Part shown: piece after piece, positions 16,658 through 26,063 of the stretch
Position numbering within the stretch: position 1 is the stretch's first letter
Layout: every line of letters begins with the position of its first letter
NCBI RefSeq assembly: GCF_003312425.1
Contig: NZ_QNUX01000011.1
Coordinates: 1 to 64,000, forward strand
DNA length: 64,000 nt
Origin: Flavobacterium psychrolimnae
GTDB taxonomy: Bacteria > Bacteroidota > Bacteroidia > Flavobacteriales > Flavobacteriaceae
Direction of reading: 5' to 3'
Program-made: the position numbers and the translations under genes
The notes under the pieces: model-generated
Seen by the model: only the letters and a program-made list of their open reading frames with translations
What the model was told of the DNA's origin: nothing
The model's database searches: none

Positions 16658-16665
16658 TAAATTTG
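16658..16665 (+). promoter_or_regulatory. possible aspS promoter, -7 box
   Basis: TAAATTTG lies 40 bases before the aspS ATG and fits TAnnTTTG. A clear -33 TTG is lacking. Confidence 0.5.
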
Positions 16666-16705
16666 CAGCGATGTCCAAAGGACAAAATAATCAAAAATTT
16701 AGAAC

Positions 16706-18451
16706 ATGTATAGAAGTCATAACTGTGGCGAATTGAATGCCTCACACATTAATACTGAAGTTACACTTGCGGGATGGGTACAAAAATCGCGTGATAAAGG
16801 ATTTATGAACTGGGTTGATTTACGGGACCGTTATGGAATTACGCAGTTAATTTTTGACGAAGGACGTTCTGAAAAATCTGTTTTTGAGTTGGCGAAAACA
16901 CTTGGTCGTGAATTTGTGATTCAGGTAAAAGGAACTGTTATTGAGCGTGAAGCCAAAAATAAAAACATGACGACTGGTGAAATCGAAATTTTAGTGACAG
17001 AACTTACTATTCTAAACGCTTCGCTTACGCCTCCATTTACAATTGAAGATGAAACGGACGGTGGAGAAGACATCAGAATGAAATACCGTTACCTCGATAT
17101 CCGTAGAAATCCGGTAAAAAATAGTTTGATGTTTCGTCATAAAGTGGCCATGGAAGTGCGTAAATATCTTTCGGATTTGGATTTCTGTGAAGTAGAAACG
17201 CCGTATTTGATCAAATCTACTCCCGAAGGAGCCAGAGATTTTGTGGTCCCTTCAAGAATGAATGAAGGACAGTTTTATGCATTGCCACAATCTCCGCAAA
17301 CGTTCAAGCAATTATTGATGGTGGGCGGAATGGATAAGTATTTCCAAATCGTGAAATGTTTCCGTGACGAAGATTTGCGTGCAGACAGACAGCCGGAGTT
17401 TACACAAATCGATTGTGAAATGGCTTTTGTGGAACAAGAAGATATTTTAAATGTTTTTGAAGGATTGACAAGACATTTATTAAAAGAAATAAAAGGTATA
17501 GAAGTAGAGAAATTCCCAAGAATTACTTACGAATATGCAATGAAAACCTATGGGAATGACAAACCGGATATCCGTTTCGGAATGGAGTTTGGAGAATTAA
17601 ATGAAGTAACACAACATAAAGATTTTCCGGTTTTTAATGCTGCGGAATTTGTGGTTGGAATTGCAGTTCCTGGTGTTGGAAATTATACCCGTAAGGAAAT
17701 TGATGGATTAATTGACTGGGTGAAGCGTCCTCAAGTTGGTGCATCCGGAATGGTTTATGTAAAATGCAATGAAGATGGAACTTATAAGTCATCCGTTGAT
17801 AAATTCTACGATCAAGATGATTTAGCGCAATGGGCAAAAATCACTGGTGCAAAACCTGGAGATATGATTTTTGTACTTTCTGGTCCTACCGATAAAACAC
17901 GTACGCAGTTAAGCGCATTACGAATGGAATTAGCAACTCGTTTAGGATTGAGAAATCCAGCTGAATTTGCTCCGCTTTGGGTAGTTGATTTTCCTTTATT
18001 AGAGTTTGATGAAGAAAGTGGTCGTTACCATGCGATGCATCATCCGTTTACTTCTCCAAAACCGGAAGATATGCACTTATTAGAAACAGACCCAGGGAAA
18101 GTTCGTGCCAATGCATATGATATGGTTTTGAATGGCAATGAAATTGGCGGAGGCTCAATTCGTATTCATGATAAGGCGACACAACAATTAATGTTTAAGT
18201 ATTTAGGCTTTACAGAGGAAGATGCGAAAGCGCAATTCGGATTCCTAATGGATGCATTTCAGTTCGGTGCGCCACCTCATGGAGGCTTGGCTTTTGGATT
18301 GGATAGATTGGTTGCTATTCTTGGAGGGCAAGAAACAATCAGGGACTTTATTGCTTTTCCCAAAAACAATTCCGGAAGGGATGTTATGATCGATGCGCCA
18401 TCTGTAATTGATGAATCACAGTTGAAAGAGCTGCATATAAAATTAGCTTAG
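16706..18451 (+). CDS. aspS: aspartyl-tRNA synthetase
   Basis: This class II synthetase charges tRNA-Asp in the cytosol. The 581 residues contain the N-terminal OB anticodon-binding domain ([26 protein letters not shown]), motif 2 ([25 protein letters not shown]), the bacterial GAD insertion domain in the middle, and motif 3 at the end ([20 protein letters not shown]). The presence of the GAD insertion and the length mark the bacterial-type enzyme. It is monocistronic, with a promoter box 40 bases upstream. Confidence 0.98.
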   Translation: MYRSHNCGELNASHINTEVTLAGWVQKSRDKGFMNWVDLRDRYGITQLIFDEGRSEKSVFELAKTLGREFVIQVKGTVIEREAKNKNMTTGEIEILVTELTILNASLTPPFTIEDETDGGEDIRMKYRYLDIRRNPVKNSLMFRHKVAMEVRKYLSDLDFCEVETPYLIKSTPEGARDFVVPSRMNEGQFYALPQSPQTFKQLLMVGGMDKYFQIVKCFRDEDLRADRQPEFTQIDCEMAFVEQEDILNVFEGLTRHLLKEIKGIEVEKFPRITYEYAMKTYGNDKPDIRFGMEFGELNEVTQHKDFPVFNAAEFVVGIAVPGVGNYTRKEIDGLIDWVKRPQVGASGMVYVKCNEDGTYKSSVDKFYDQDDLAQWAKITGAKPGDMIFVLSGPTDKTRTQLSALRMELATRLGLRNPAEFAPLWVVDFPLLEFDEESGRYHAMHHPFTSPKPEDMHLLETDPGKVRANAYDMVLNGNEIGGGSIRIHDKATQQLMFKYLGFTEEDAKAQFGFLMDAFQFGAPPHGGLAFGLDRLVAILGGQETIRDFIAFPKNNSGRDVMIDAPSVIDESQLKELHIKLA

Positions 18452-18546
18452 TTGTAGTTGGTCGGAATAATTTGTTAGAAAACGTTGAATATCAATATTT
18501 TTACAAAATAAAAACAGAAGATAGCATTTCGTATTATATTAAATAT

Positions 18547-18554
18547 TACATTTG
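18547..18554 (+). promoter_or_regulatory. cold-shock gene promoter, -7 box
   Basis: TACATTTG matches the Bacteroidota box and lies 29 bases before the ATG, leaving a leader of roughly 25 bases. That is much shorter than the long cspA leader of E. coli, so control by leader folding of that type is unlikely. Confidence 0.6.
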
Positions 18555-18583
18555 CTTCATTATAAATTATTATTACAATTACA

Positions 18584-18778
18584 ATGCGTACAGGTACAGT
18601 TAAATTTTTCAATGAGTCTAAAGGTTACGGATTCATTACAGACGAAGAAACAGGAAAAGACATTTTTGTTCATGCATCAGGAATCAACGCGGAAGAATTA
18701 CGCGAAGGTGACAGAGTAAGTTATGAAGAAGAAGAAGGAAGAAAAGGAAAAGTTGCTGCGAAAGTAGCAGTTATCTAA
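18584..18778 (+). CDS. cold-shock domain protein, CspA family
   Basis: The 64-residue protein is a single cold-shock OB domain. KGYGFIT is the RNP1-type motif and DIFVHAS the RNP2-type motif; both line the surface that binds single-stranded nucleic acid. It probably acts as an RNA chaperone. The glutamate-rich stretch SYEEEEGRKGK near the C-terminus is common in Flavobacterium members. The gene stands alone, with its own promoter box and terminator. Confidence 0.95.
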   Translation: MRTGTVKFFNESKGYGFITDEETGKDIFVHASGINAEELREGDRVSYEEEEGRKGKVAAKVAVI

Positions 18779-18814
18779 GCATAAAAAATTAATTTTTTTT
18801 GCCTACGAATGGTA

Positions 18815-18849
18815 AAAACGTTTCGATTTATATCGGAACGTTTTTTTTT
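18815..18849 (+). terminator. terminator of the cold-shock gene
   Basis: AAAACGTTTCGAT, loop TTAT and ATCGGAACGTTTT pair with one wobble and run into nine T. Confidence 0.85.
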
Positions 18850-19004
18850 GTACCTATAAAATCCGAAAAAATAAGCGTAGTATTTAACATTGTCAAATAA
18901 AATAAACGTTAAACACATCTTAAGAAAATGGCCTTTTCTTATTTATAATTAATAAAAATTGTAAATTTACATCGATGTAGTACGGATGTATTTTTAAGTT
19001 TTAA

Positions 19005-19035
19005 TTGTTATTTAATAATTTGAAAGTTATCTTTG
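19005..19035 (+). promoter_or_regulatory. promoter of the nuo operon
   Basis: TTG at 19005-19007 and TATCTTTG at 19028-19035 are 20 bases apart, an excellent Bacteroidota promoter. It overlaps a longer reading frame that would begin at TTG 19033, so the ATG at 19066 must be the nuoA start. The leader is about 25 bases. Confidence 0.75.
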
Positions 19036-19065
19036 CGACTTACTCTTAATCAAAAAACACACAAT

Positions 19066-19431
19066 ATGCAATCGGATCAATTAAATTATATTCCAATTCT
19101 CATGCAGTTTATTTTGGCTGTAGGTTTTGTTGTTGGTACTATATTGGTTTCAGGTAAATTAGGTCCTAAACGTTCGTCTGAAGCAAAGGATAAAAATTTT
19201 GAATGTGGTATTGAATCTGTTGGAAACGCAAGAATTCCTTTTTCAGTAAAATATTTTCTAGTTGCTATCTTATTTGTTTTGTTTGACGTTGAGGTGATTT
19301 TCTTGTATCCATGGGCAATCAACTTCAAGGAATTGGGAATGGAAGGAATGGTGAAAATGGTGATTTTTATGATGTTGCTTTTGGTGGGTTTTTTCTACAT
19401 CATCAAAAAGAAAGCATTAGAGTGGGAATAA
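19066..19431 (+). CDS. nuoA: NADH:quinone oxidoreductase subunit A
   Basis: This membrane subunit of complex I has three transmembrane helices and 121 residues. The conserved segment KNFECGIESVGNARIPFSVKYFLVAILFVLFDVEVIFLYPWA contains the loop and acidic helix of the quinone/proton module. It is the first gene of a 14-gene operon. An 81-base AT-rich spacer separates it from nuoB. Confidence 0.96.
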   Translation: MQSDQLNYIPILMQFILAVGFVVGTILVSGKLGPKRSSEAKDKNFECGIESVGNARIPFSVKYFLVAILFVLFDVEVIFLYPWAINFKELGMEGMVKMVIFMMLLLVGFFYIIKKKALEWE

Positions 19432-19512
19432 AGTTTATTTTAAATGCTGAATTTTGAATTTTAAAATAGGTTTACTATTGATTCAGAATTTATAATTCAA
19501 AAAAAATAAAAA

Positions 19513-20061
19513 ATGAGTGATTCAAATATAAATATGGTTGCCCCTCCGGAAGGTGTTGTTGGTGAAGGTTTCTTCGCTACAAAACTGAATGATGTTGTGG
19601 GATTGGCTCGTGCAAATTCATTGTGGCCTTTGCCTTTCGCAACATCTTGTTGCGGAATTGAATTTATGGCAACAATGGCTTCGCATTATGATTTGGCACG
19701 ATTTGGTTCGGAGCGAGTGAGTTTTTCTCCTCGTCAAGCGGATATGCTAATGGTAATGGGCACGATTTCGAAAAAAATGGCGCCAATTTTACGTCAGGTT
19801 TATGAGCAAATGTCAGAACCTCGTTGGGTAATTGCTGTTGGAGCTTGTGCTTCATCTGGTGGAATTTTTGATACTTATTCTGTTTTGCAAGGGATTGATA
19901 AAGTAATTCCGGTTGATGTTTATGTTCCGGGTTGTCCGCCAAGACCAGAACAAATTGTTGACGGTGTTATGAAATTGCAAGAGTTGGTTAAAACGGAATC
20001 GGTAAGAAGAAGAAGTTCTCCTGAATACCAAGAATTATTAGCTTCTTATAACATCAAATAA
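19513..20061 (+). CDS. nuoB: NADH:quinone oxidoreductase subunit B
   Basis: NuoB carries the terminal [4Fe-4S] cluster N2, which passes electrons to quinone. The ligands are visible in [11 protein letters not shown] (two adjacent Cys), VGACASSGG and [10 protein letters not shown]. The 182-residue length is normal; it is a peripheral subunit facing the cytosol. nuoC starts three bases after its stop. Confidence 0.97.
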   Translation: MSDSNINMVAPPEGVVGEGFFATKLNDVVGLARANSLWPLPFATSCCGIEFMATMASHYDLARFGSERVSFSPRQADMLMVMGTISKKMAPILRQVYEQMSEPRWVIAVGACASSGGIFDTYSVLQGIDKVIPVDVYVPGCPPRPEQIVDGVMKLQELVKTESVRRRSSPEYQELLASYNIK

Positions 20062-20064
20062 ATA

Positions 20065-20586
20065 ATGGCGCTAGAAACGATACAAATCCAAGAAAAATTA
20101 GTTGAAACATTTGATTCGGCTGTTTTTGAATTCAATCAGGAAAAAGATATATTTTCATTTGAAGTTGCTGCTGATAAAATTACAGCGGTTATTCTTTTTT
20201 TGAAAAATGACCCAATATTACGTTTTCATTTTTTAACTGATTTATGTGGGATTCACTATCCAGACAATGATGTTGATCATCAATTTGCAGTAGTTTATCA
20301 TCTGCATAATTGGTACGAAAACAAAAGAATTAAAATTAAGGCATTTATCAACGGTGAAAACCCAGAAATAAAAACGATATCAAACATTTTCTTAAGTTCT
20401 AATTGGATGGAGAGAGAAACGTATGATTTTTATGGGATAAACTTCATTGGTCATCCACAATTGAAACGTATTTTGAATATGGATGAAATGATTTCTTTTC
20501 CAATGCGTAAGGAATTCCCGATGGAAGATAGCGGAAGAACTGATAAAGATGATCGTTTCTTTGGAAGAACAACCGACAATTATTAA
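20065..20586 (+). CDS. nuoC: NADH:quinone oxidoreductase subunit C
   Basis: This is a 173-residue separate NuoC (30 kDa family), not fused to NuoD as in E. coli. FHFLTDLCGIHYP and NWMERETYDFYGINFIGHPQLKRILNMD are the diagnostic motifs. It joins NuoB and NuoD in the arm near the membrane. Confidence 0.96.
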   Translation: MALETIQIQEKLVETFDSAVFEFNQEKDIFSFEVAADKITAVILFLKNDPILRFHFLTDLCGIHYPDNDVDHQFAVVYHLHNWYENKRIKIKAFINGENPEIKTISNIFLSSNWMERETYDFYGINFIGHPQLKRILNMDEMISFPMRKEFPMEDSGRTDKDDRFFGRTTDNY

Positions 20587-20621
20587 AAACACACACTATT
20601 ATAATTTTTCACATTAAATAA

Positions 20622-21860
20622 ATGTCAGAACTATTATTACCACCAGAGCATCGCTATGCTAAAAGAATAAAAGAACAGCTAAACGAAGATGGAAGCGAGC
20701 TTTCGATTCTGAATTTAGGGCCAACTCACCCAGCTACACACGGTATTTTTCAAAATATTCTGTTGATGGATGGAGAAAGAATTCTGGAAGCGGAACCAAC
20801 CATTGGTTACATTCACAGAGCTTTTGAAAAAATCGCCGAAAACCGTCCTTTTTACCAAATCACCCCTCTTACAGATAGAATGAACTATTGTTCATCACCT
20901 ATAAATAATATGGGTTGGTGGATGACATTAGAAAAATTGTTGGATATTGAAGTTCCTAAAAGAGCACAATATTTAAGAGTTATTGTAATGGAATTGGCAA
21001 GAATCACGGATCATATTATCTGTAATTCAATCCTTGGTGTGGACACCGGAGCGTATACCGGATTTTTATATGTATTCCAATTTAGAGAAAAAGTGTATGA
21101 AATCTACGAAGAAATTTGTGGAGCTCGTTTGACTACTAATATGGGAAGAATTGGTGGTTTCGAAAGAGATTGGTCACCAGAAGCTTTTAGAAAATTAGAT
21201 GTGTTTTTACAAGACTTTCCAGCTGCTTGGAAAGAATTTGAAAACTTATTCGAAAGAAACAGAATTTTTATTGACAGAACTGTAAATGTTGGAGCTATAA
21301 CGGCTGAACAAGCTATGGCTTATGGGTTTACAGGTCCAAATTTACGTGCTGCAGGTGTTGATTATGATGTTCGTGTAGCGCAACCATATTCTTCTTACGA
21401 AGATTTTGATTTTATTATTCCAGTTGGAAAATCAGGCGATACTTATGATCGTTTTTGTGTTCGTAATGCCGAAGTTTGGGAGAGTTTGAGTATCATTCGT
21501 CAAGCATTAGAAAAAATGCCGGAAGGAAATGACTTCCATGCTGATGTTCCGGATTATTACCTTCCTCCAAAAGAAGATGTTTACACGAGTATGGAATCGT
21601 TGATTTACCATTTCAAAATTGTGATGGGTGAAGTTCCTGTTCCAGTTGCCGAAATATACCATCCTGTTGAAGGTGGAAACGGAGAGCTAGGTTTTTATTT
21701 GGTTACGGACGGAAGTCGAACTCCTTATAGATTACATTTCCGCAGACCTTGTTTTATTTACTATCAAGCGTATCCTGAAATGATTAAAGGTTCATTACTG
21801 TCAGATGCAATTGTTATTTTGTCAAGTTTAAATGTTATTGCCGGAGAATTAGACGCATAA
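20622..21860 (+). CDS. nuoD: NADH:quinone oxidoreductase subunit D
   Basis: NuoD is the 49 kDa subunit lining the quinone cavity. In its 412 residues, LNLGPTHPATHGIFQNILLMDGE holds the conserved quinone-site His, and EPTIGYIHRAFEK, DRMNYCSSPINN and IGGFERDWSPEA follow. The end, SDAIVILSSLNVIAGELDA, is the conserved Asp-containing tail derived from hydrogenases. A 76-base spacer with a dispersed repeat follows it. Confidence 0.97.
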   Translation: MSELLLPPEHRYAKRIKEQLNEDGSELSILNLGPTHPATHGIFQNILLMDGERILEAEPTIGYIHRAFEKIAENRPFYQITPLTDRMNYCSSPINNMGWWMTLEKLLDIEVPKRAQYLRVIVMELARITDHIICNSILGVDTGAYTGFLYVFQFREKVYEIYEEICGARLTTNMGRIGGFERDWSPEAFRKLDVFLQDFPAAWKEFENLFERNRIFIDRTVNVGAITAEQAMAYGFTGPNLRAAGVDYDVRVAQPYSSYEDFDFIIPVGKSGDTYDRFCVRNAEVWESLSIIRQALEKMPEGNDFHADVPDYYLPPKEDVYTSMESLIYHFKIVMGEVPVPVAEIYHPVEGGNGELGFYLVTDGSRTPYRLHFRRPCFIYYQAYPEMIKGSLLSDAIVILSSLNVIAGELDA

Positions 21861-21862
21861 AA

Positions 21863-21889
21863 GATATCAGATTGTTGATTAACGATTTT
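21863..21889 (+). repeat. dispersed 27-base intergenic repeat, copy A
   Basis: The copy reads GATATCAGATTGTTGATTAA followed by CGATTTT. It matches the reverse complement of 48121-48147 at 26 of 27 bases. It sits between nuoD and nuoE inside the operon and is followed by a small GC-richer block with an imperfect hairpin (about 21893-21917). Confidence 0.75.
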
Positions 21890-21936
21890 AGACACGAGCG
21901 TCAGCGAACTGGCGAAGCATTTCAGATTTAAAAAAA

Positions 21937-22467
21937 ATGGAAAGAACTTATCACAAACAAGAAATAAATATGACTGAAGCATTGATGACCCGCATCAATG
22001 AATTGATTAGTCATTATCCTGAAGACAAAAGAAAATCGGCATTATTGCCTGTTTTACATGAAGTTCAAGATGCTCACGAGAATTGGTTGAGTATTGAATT
22101 AATGGATAAAGTCGCTGAAATTCTTTTGATTAAGCCAATTGAAGTTTATGAAGTAGTTTCGTTTTATACGATGTACAACCAAAGACCAGTTGGAAAATAC
22201 ATGTTTGAATTTTGTCAAACTTCTCCTTGTTGTTTGAATGGAGTGGAAGATTTAATGGATTATACCTGTGAAAAATTAGGTGTAAAAGTAGGTGAGCCTA
22301 CTCCAGACGGTCTATTTGAAGTGAGAGGAGTTGAATGTTTAGGTGCTTGTGGTTACGCTCCAATGATGCAATTAGGCGATTTTTACAAAGAACATTTGAC
22401 GGCAGCAAAAATCGACCAGTTAATTGAAGATTGCAAAAACGATACAATAATATTACACGATAAATAA
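21937..22467 (+). CDS. nuoE: NADH:quinone oxidoreductase subunit E
   Basis: NuoE is the thioredoxin-fold 24 kDa subunit carrying the [2Fe-2S] cluster N1a. Ligands are in EFCQTSPCCLNG and VECLGACGYAPM. ATG 21937 gives 176 residues. A second ATG at 21970 (MTEALMTRINELI) gives 165 and cannot be excluded, since the first 11 residues are not part of the fold. nuoF follows after one base. Confidence 0.95.
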   Translation: MERTYHKQEINMTEALMTRINELISHYPEDKRKSALLPVLHEVQDAHENWLSIELMDKVAEILLIKPIEVYEVVSFYTMYNQRPVGKYMFEFCQTSPCCLNGVEDLMDYTCEKLGVKVGEPTPDGLFEVRGVECLGACGYAPMMQLGDFYKEHLTAAKIDQLIEDCKNDTIILHDK

Positions 22468-22468
22468 T

Positions 22469-23836
22469 ATGTCACAAAAAATATTATTAGACAAAATAAA
22501 TATTCCAGGAATTAAAACCTACGAAGTGTACCGTCAAAACGGGGGTTATGCTTCAGTAGAAAAAGCCCTAAAAACATTAACGCCAGACGAAGTTGTCGAA
22601 GAAGTGAAAACTTCAGGATTGCGTGGTCGTGGTGGAGCAGGATTCCCAGCAGGAATGAAATGGAGTTTTATTGATAAAAAATCAGGAAAACCAAGACATT
22701 TAGTTTGTAATGCGGATGAATCAGAGCCAGGAACTTTCAAAGACCGTTATTTGATGGAATTTATTCCTCATTTATTGATTGAAGGAATGATTACTTCCAG
22801 TTATGCTTTGGGTGCAAACCTTTCTTACATCTACATTCGTGGAGAATACATGTGGGTGTATAAAATATTAGAAAGAGCCATTAACGAAGCAAAAGCTGCT
22901 GGATTTTTGGGTAAAAATATATTAGGTTCAGGATACGATTTAGAACTTTATGTTCATTGTGGTGCCGGAGCTTACATTTGTGGTGAAGAAACTGCTTTAA
23001 TCGAATCTTTGGAAGGAAAAAGAGGAAATCCTCGTATCAAACCACCATTTCCTGCAATTTCAGGACTTTGGGCAAATCCAACGGTCGTAAATAATGTGGA
23101 AACAATTGCCGCTGTGCCTTGGATTATCAATAATACAGGTGCAGAATATGCTAAAATTGGTATTGGACGTTCTACAGGAACTAAATTAATTTCGGCTTCA
23201 GGACATATTAAAAATCCTGGTGTTTATGAAATTGAATTGGGTTTAAGTGTTTACGAATTCATGAATTCTGATGAGTATTTAGGCGGAATGAGTTCTGATA
23301 GACCTTTGAAAGCATTTGTACCTGGAGGAAGTTCTGTTCCCGTTTTACCTGCTCATTTAATTTATAAAACGGCAAACGGTGAAGATCGTTTGATGTCATA
23401 TGAATCTTTAAGTGACGGTGGATTCGCAACGGGTTCTATGTTAGGATCAGGCGGATTTATTGTTTACAATGACACATCTTGCATCGTTCGTAATACTTGG
23501 AATTTCTCTCGTTTTTATCATCATGAAAGCTGTGGACAATGTTCTCCTTGTCGTGAAGGCACGGGATGGATGGAAAAAGTATTGCACCGAATCGAGAATG
23601 GTCACGGTCGTGAAGAAGATATTGATTTGTTGTTGAGCATTCAAAGTAAAATTGAAGGAAACACCATTTGCCCATTAGGTGATGCGGCAGCTTGGCCAGT
23701 GGCAGCAGCAATTCGTCATTTTAGAGAGGAGTTTGAATACCATATTCGTTTCCCGGAAAAAATAAAGAATAGAGATCATTTTGTTGCGGAACCTTTTGAA
23801 AAAGTAAAGCATTTAGTTTCTAAAGTAATCGTATAA
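22469..23836 (+). CDS. nuoF: NADH:quinone oxidoreductase subunit F
   Basis: NuoF binds NADH and FMN and carries cluster N3, so it is the electron entry point of complex I. GLRGRGGAGFPAGMKW is the flavin/NADH loop, and CGAGAYICGEETALIESLEGKRG is the nucleotide-binding region. HESCGQCSPCREGTGW with NTICPLGDAAAWP supplies the four cluster ligands. The length is 455 residues. Presence of NuoE and NuoF shows this is an NADH-using complex, unlike the 11-subunit forms. Confidence 0.97.
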   Translation: MSQKILLDKINIPGIKTYEVYRQNGGYASVEKALKTLTPDEVVEEVKTSGLRGRGGAGFPAGMKWSFIDKKSGKPRHLVCNADESEPGTFKDRYLMEFIPHLLIEGMITSSYALGANLSYIYIRGEYMWVYKILERAINEAKAAGFLGKNILGSGYDLELYVHCGAGAYICGEETALIESLEGKRGNPRIKPPFPAISGLWANPTVVNNVETIAAVPWIINNTGAEYAKIGIGRSTGTKLISASGHIKNPGVYEIELGLSVYEFMNSDEYLGGMSSDRPLKAFVPGGSSVPVLPAHLIYKTANGEDRLMSYESLSDGGFATGSMLGSGGFIVYNDTSCIVRNTWNFSRFYHHESCGQCSPCREGTGWMEKVLHRIENGHGREEDIDLLLSIQSKIEGNTICPLGDAAAWPVAAAIRHFREEFEYHIRFPEKIKNRDHFVAEPFEKVKHLVSKVIV

Positions 23837-23854
23837 AGTCAAGAATTTCAGAAA

Positions 23855-24904
23855 ATGAAAGTAACCATAGACGGTCAAAGCATAGAAGTAGAACCAGGAA
23901 CAACAATCCTGCAGGCAGCACGTATGATAGGTGGAGAAGTAGTTCCGCCAGCAATGTGCTATTATTCTAAACTAAAAGGTAGCGGTGGAAAATGCCGTTG
24001 TTGTTTAGTGGAAGTTGCAAAAGGAAGTGAAGCTGATCCAAGACCAATGCCTAAATTAATGGCATCTTGTGTAACAGGTTGTATGGACGGAATGGAAGTG
24101 AACAGTAAATCTTCACCGAGAGTTCAAGAAGCCAGAAAATCAGTAACAGAATTTTTATTGATTAATCACCCGTTAGATTGTCCGGTTTGTGATCAGGCAG
24201 GAGAATGTGATTTGCAAAATTTAAGCTTTGAGCACGGGAAATCAGAAACTCGTTTTATCGAAGAAAAAAGAACTTTTGAACCAGAAAATATTGGTCCAAA
24301 TATTCAATTACACATGAACCGTTGTATTCTTTGTTACCGTTGCGTAATGGTGGCAGATCAATTGACTGACGATCGTGTTCATGGAGTAATGGACAGAGGA
24401 GATCATTCTAATATATCAACTTGTATTTCTAAAGCGGTTGATAATGAATTCTCTGGAAATATGATTGATGTTTGTCCTGTAGGTGCTTTAACTGATAAAA
24501 CATTTAGATTTAAATCTAGAGTTTGGTTCAGTAAGCCTTATAACGCACACAGAAATTGCCCTACTTGTTCTGGAAAAACTACCGTTTGGATGTTTGGTGA
24601 CGAAATCCAACGTGTTACCGGAAGAAAAGACGAATACCATGAAGTAGATGAATTTATTTGTAATGGATGTCGTTTTGATCACAAAGATATTGCTGATTGG
24701 ACTATTGAAGGACCAAGAGCATTCGAAAAAGATTCGGTTATCAACCAAAATAAATACAACAGAAAATTACAAAAAGTGGAAATCGCTACTGAAGAAAATA
24801 TTCTTTTAGGTAGAGAAGAAGACCGTAAGAAAATAAGCATGGTCGAGATTCCATTGACCGAAGAAGACATTATTAATCAAAAAAGCTTGGGTAATAATGG
24901 ATAG
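23855..24904 (+). CDS. nuoG: NADH:quinone oxidoreductase subunit G, short form
   Basis: NuoG passes electrons along the peripheral arm. The first 215 residues are standard: a [2Fe-2S] ferredoxin domain (CYYSKLKGSGGKCRCCLVEV), the N5 site (HPLDCPVCDQAGECDLQ) and N4 sites (NRCILCYRCVMVAD, MIDVCPVGAL). A further NCPTC...FICNGCRFD segment, which opens the molybdopterin-oxidoreductase region in other NuoG proteins, is present, but the protein stops at 349 residues. Full-length NuoG is usually twice this size or more. There is no frameshift or leftover coding sequence downstream; nuoH overlaps the end by eight bases, so the short form is native. Confidence 0.93.
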   Translation: MKVTIDGQSIEVEPGTTILQAARMIGGEVVPPAMCYYSKLKGSGGKCRCCLVEVAKGSEADPRPMPKLMASCVTGCMDGMEVNSKSSPRVQEARKSVTEFLLINHPLDCPVCDQAGECDLQNLSFEHGKSETRFIEEKRTFEPENIGPNIQLHMNRCILCYRCVMVADQLTDDRVHGVMDRGDHSNISTCISKAVDNEFSGNMIDVCPVGALTDKTFRFKSRVWFSKPYNAHRNCPTCSGKTTVWMFGDEIQRVTGRKDEYHEVDEFICNGCRFDHKDIADWTIEGPRAFEKDSVINQNKYNRKLQKVEIATEENILLGREEDRKKISMVEIPLTEEDIINQKSLGNNG

Positions 24905-25949
24905 TACTATTATCATAGAAAAAAGTGTCATTATTATTGCAGTTTTTGCTTTGACAATGTTGATGGCAATGTATTCCACTTGGGCTGAACGAAAAGTTGC
25001 CGCTTGGCTTCAAGATCGTGTTGGACCAAATAGAGCCGGTCCTTTTGGATTGTTTCAACCGCTTGCCGATGGTTTAAAATTATTCTCGAAAGAAGAATTT
25101 GAGCCTAATACACCAAACAGATTTTTGTTTTTTGTAGGTCCGGCAATCGCAATGAGTACTGCTTTAATGACCAGTGCCGTAATTCCTTGGGGAGATAAAC
25201 TGCATTTGTTTGGAAGAGATATTTTATTACAGGCTACTGATTTGAACATTGGATTGTTATACTTTTTTGGAGTTGTTTCAGTAGGTGTTTACGGAATCAT
25301 GATTGGTGGTTGGGCATCTAATAATAAATTCTCTTTGATGGGTGCGGTTCGTGCTGCTTCGCAAATGGTATCTTATGAAGTTGCCATGGGACTTTCGATG
25401 ATTGCTTTGTTGATGATGACTGGAACGTTGAGTTTAAGAGAGATTTCAGCACAACAAGCAGGAATGAACTGGAATGTATTTTACCAACCATTATCTTTTA
25501 TTATATTTTTAATTTGTGCTTTTGCAGAAACGAACAGAACTCCTTTTGACTTAGCGGAATGCGAAAGTGAATTAATTGGAGGATATCACACGGAATATTC
25601 ATCGATGAAAATGGGATTCTATTTATTTGCTGAATATGCGAATATGTTTATCTCTTCTACGATTTTAGCGGTTTTATTCTTTGGAGGATATAATTATCCT
25701 GGAATGAGTTGGGTTGTTGAAAATTGGGGTGTAAATATTGCCAACATTTTAGGATTTGGTGCTTTGTTTATCAAATTGTGTGGATTCATCTTTTTCTATA
25801 TGTGGGTTCGTTGGACTATTCCAAGATTCAGATACGATCAATTGATGCATTTGGGTTGGAGAATATTAATTCCACTGTCAATCATTAATATTATAATTAC
25901 TGGAATTGTAATTTTGAGAGCAGAAATTGCTGCTTATTTAGGATTTTAA
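24897..25949 (+). CDS. nuoH: NADH:quinone oxidoreductase subunit H
   Basis: NuoH is the membrane subunit that helps form the quinone channel, with about eight helices in 350 residues. Conserved loops are WAERKVAAWLQDRVGPNRAGPFG, ADGLKLFSKEEFEP, AETNRTPFDLAECESELIGGYHTEYSSMK and VRWTIPRFRYDQLMHLGW. It overlaps nuoG. A 114-base spacer with a structured RNA motif separates it from nuoI. Confidence 0.97.
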   Translation: MDSTIIIEKSVIIIAVFALTMLMAMYSTWAERKVAAWLQDRVGPNRAGPFGLFQPLADGLKLFSKEEFEPNTPNRFLFFVGPAIAMSTALMTSAVIPWGDKLHLFGRDILLQATDLNIGLLYFFGVVSVGVYGIMIGGWASNNKFSLMGAVRAASQMVSYEVAMGLSMIALLMMTGTLSLREISAQQAGMNWNVFYQPLSFIIFLICAFAETNRTPFDLAECESELIGGYHTEYSSMKMGFYLFAEYANMFISSTILAVLFFGGYNYPGMSWVVENWGVNIANILGFGALFIKLCGFIFFYMWVRWTIPRFRYDQLMHLGWRILIPLSIINIIITGIVILRAEIAAYLGF

Positions 25950-25965
25950 TTAGTACCGAAAAGCC

Positions 25966-26045
25966 CTAGCCCTGATAGCAGTGGAAATCCTTTTATGTTT
26001 TTTGTTTAAAAACATAAAAGATTGAAACGAATAGCAGGATTAAGC
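25966..26045 (+). ncRNA. Flavo-1-like structured RNA motif, copy 2
   Basis: AGCCCTGATAGCAGTGGAAATCC opens the block and ATAGCAGGATTAAGC closes it. CCTG (25971-25974) can pair with CAGG (26035-26038). The inner stem pairs TTTTATG (25991-25997) with CATAAAA (26013-26019), extends inward with T-A pairs, and keeps a bulged C (25990) below it. The outer parts match copy 1 at 868-930 while the inner stem differs completely but still pairs. It lies in the sense direction within the nuo message, between nuoH and nuoI, so it could process, pause or modulate that message (inference). Confidence 0.5.
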
Positions 26046-26063
26046 TTCAAATAAAAATAAAAA

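Noticed and set aside
19033..19065. A longer start for nuoA
   Set aside because: It would begin at a TTG that is part of the -7 promoter box.
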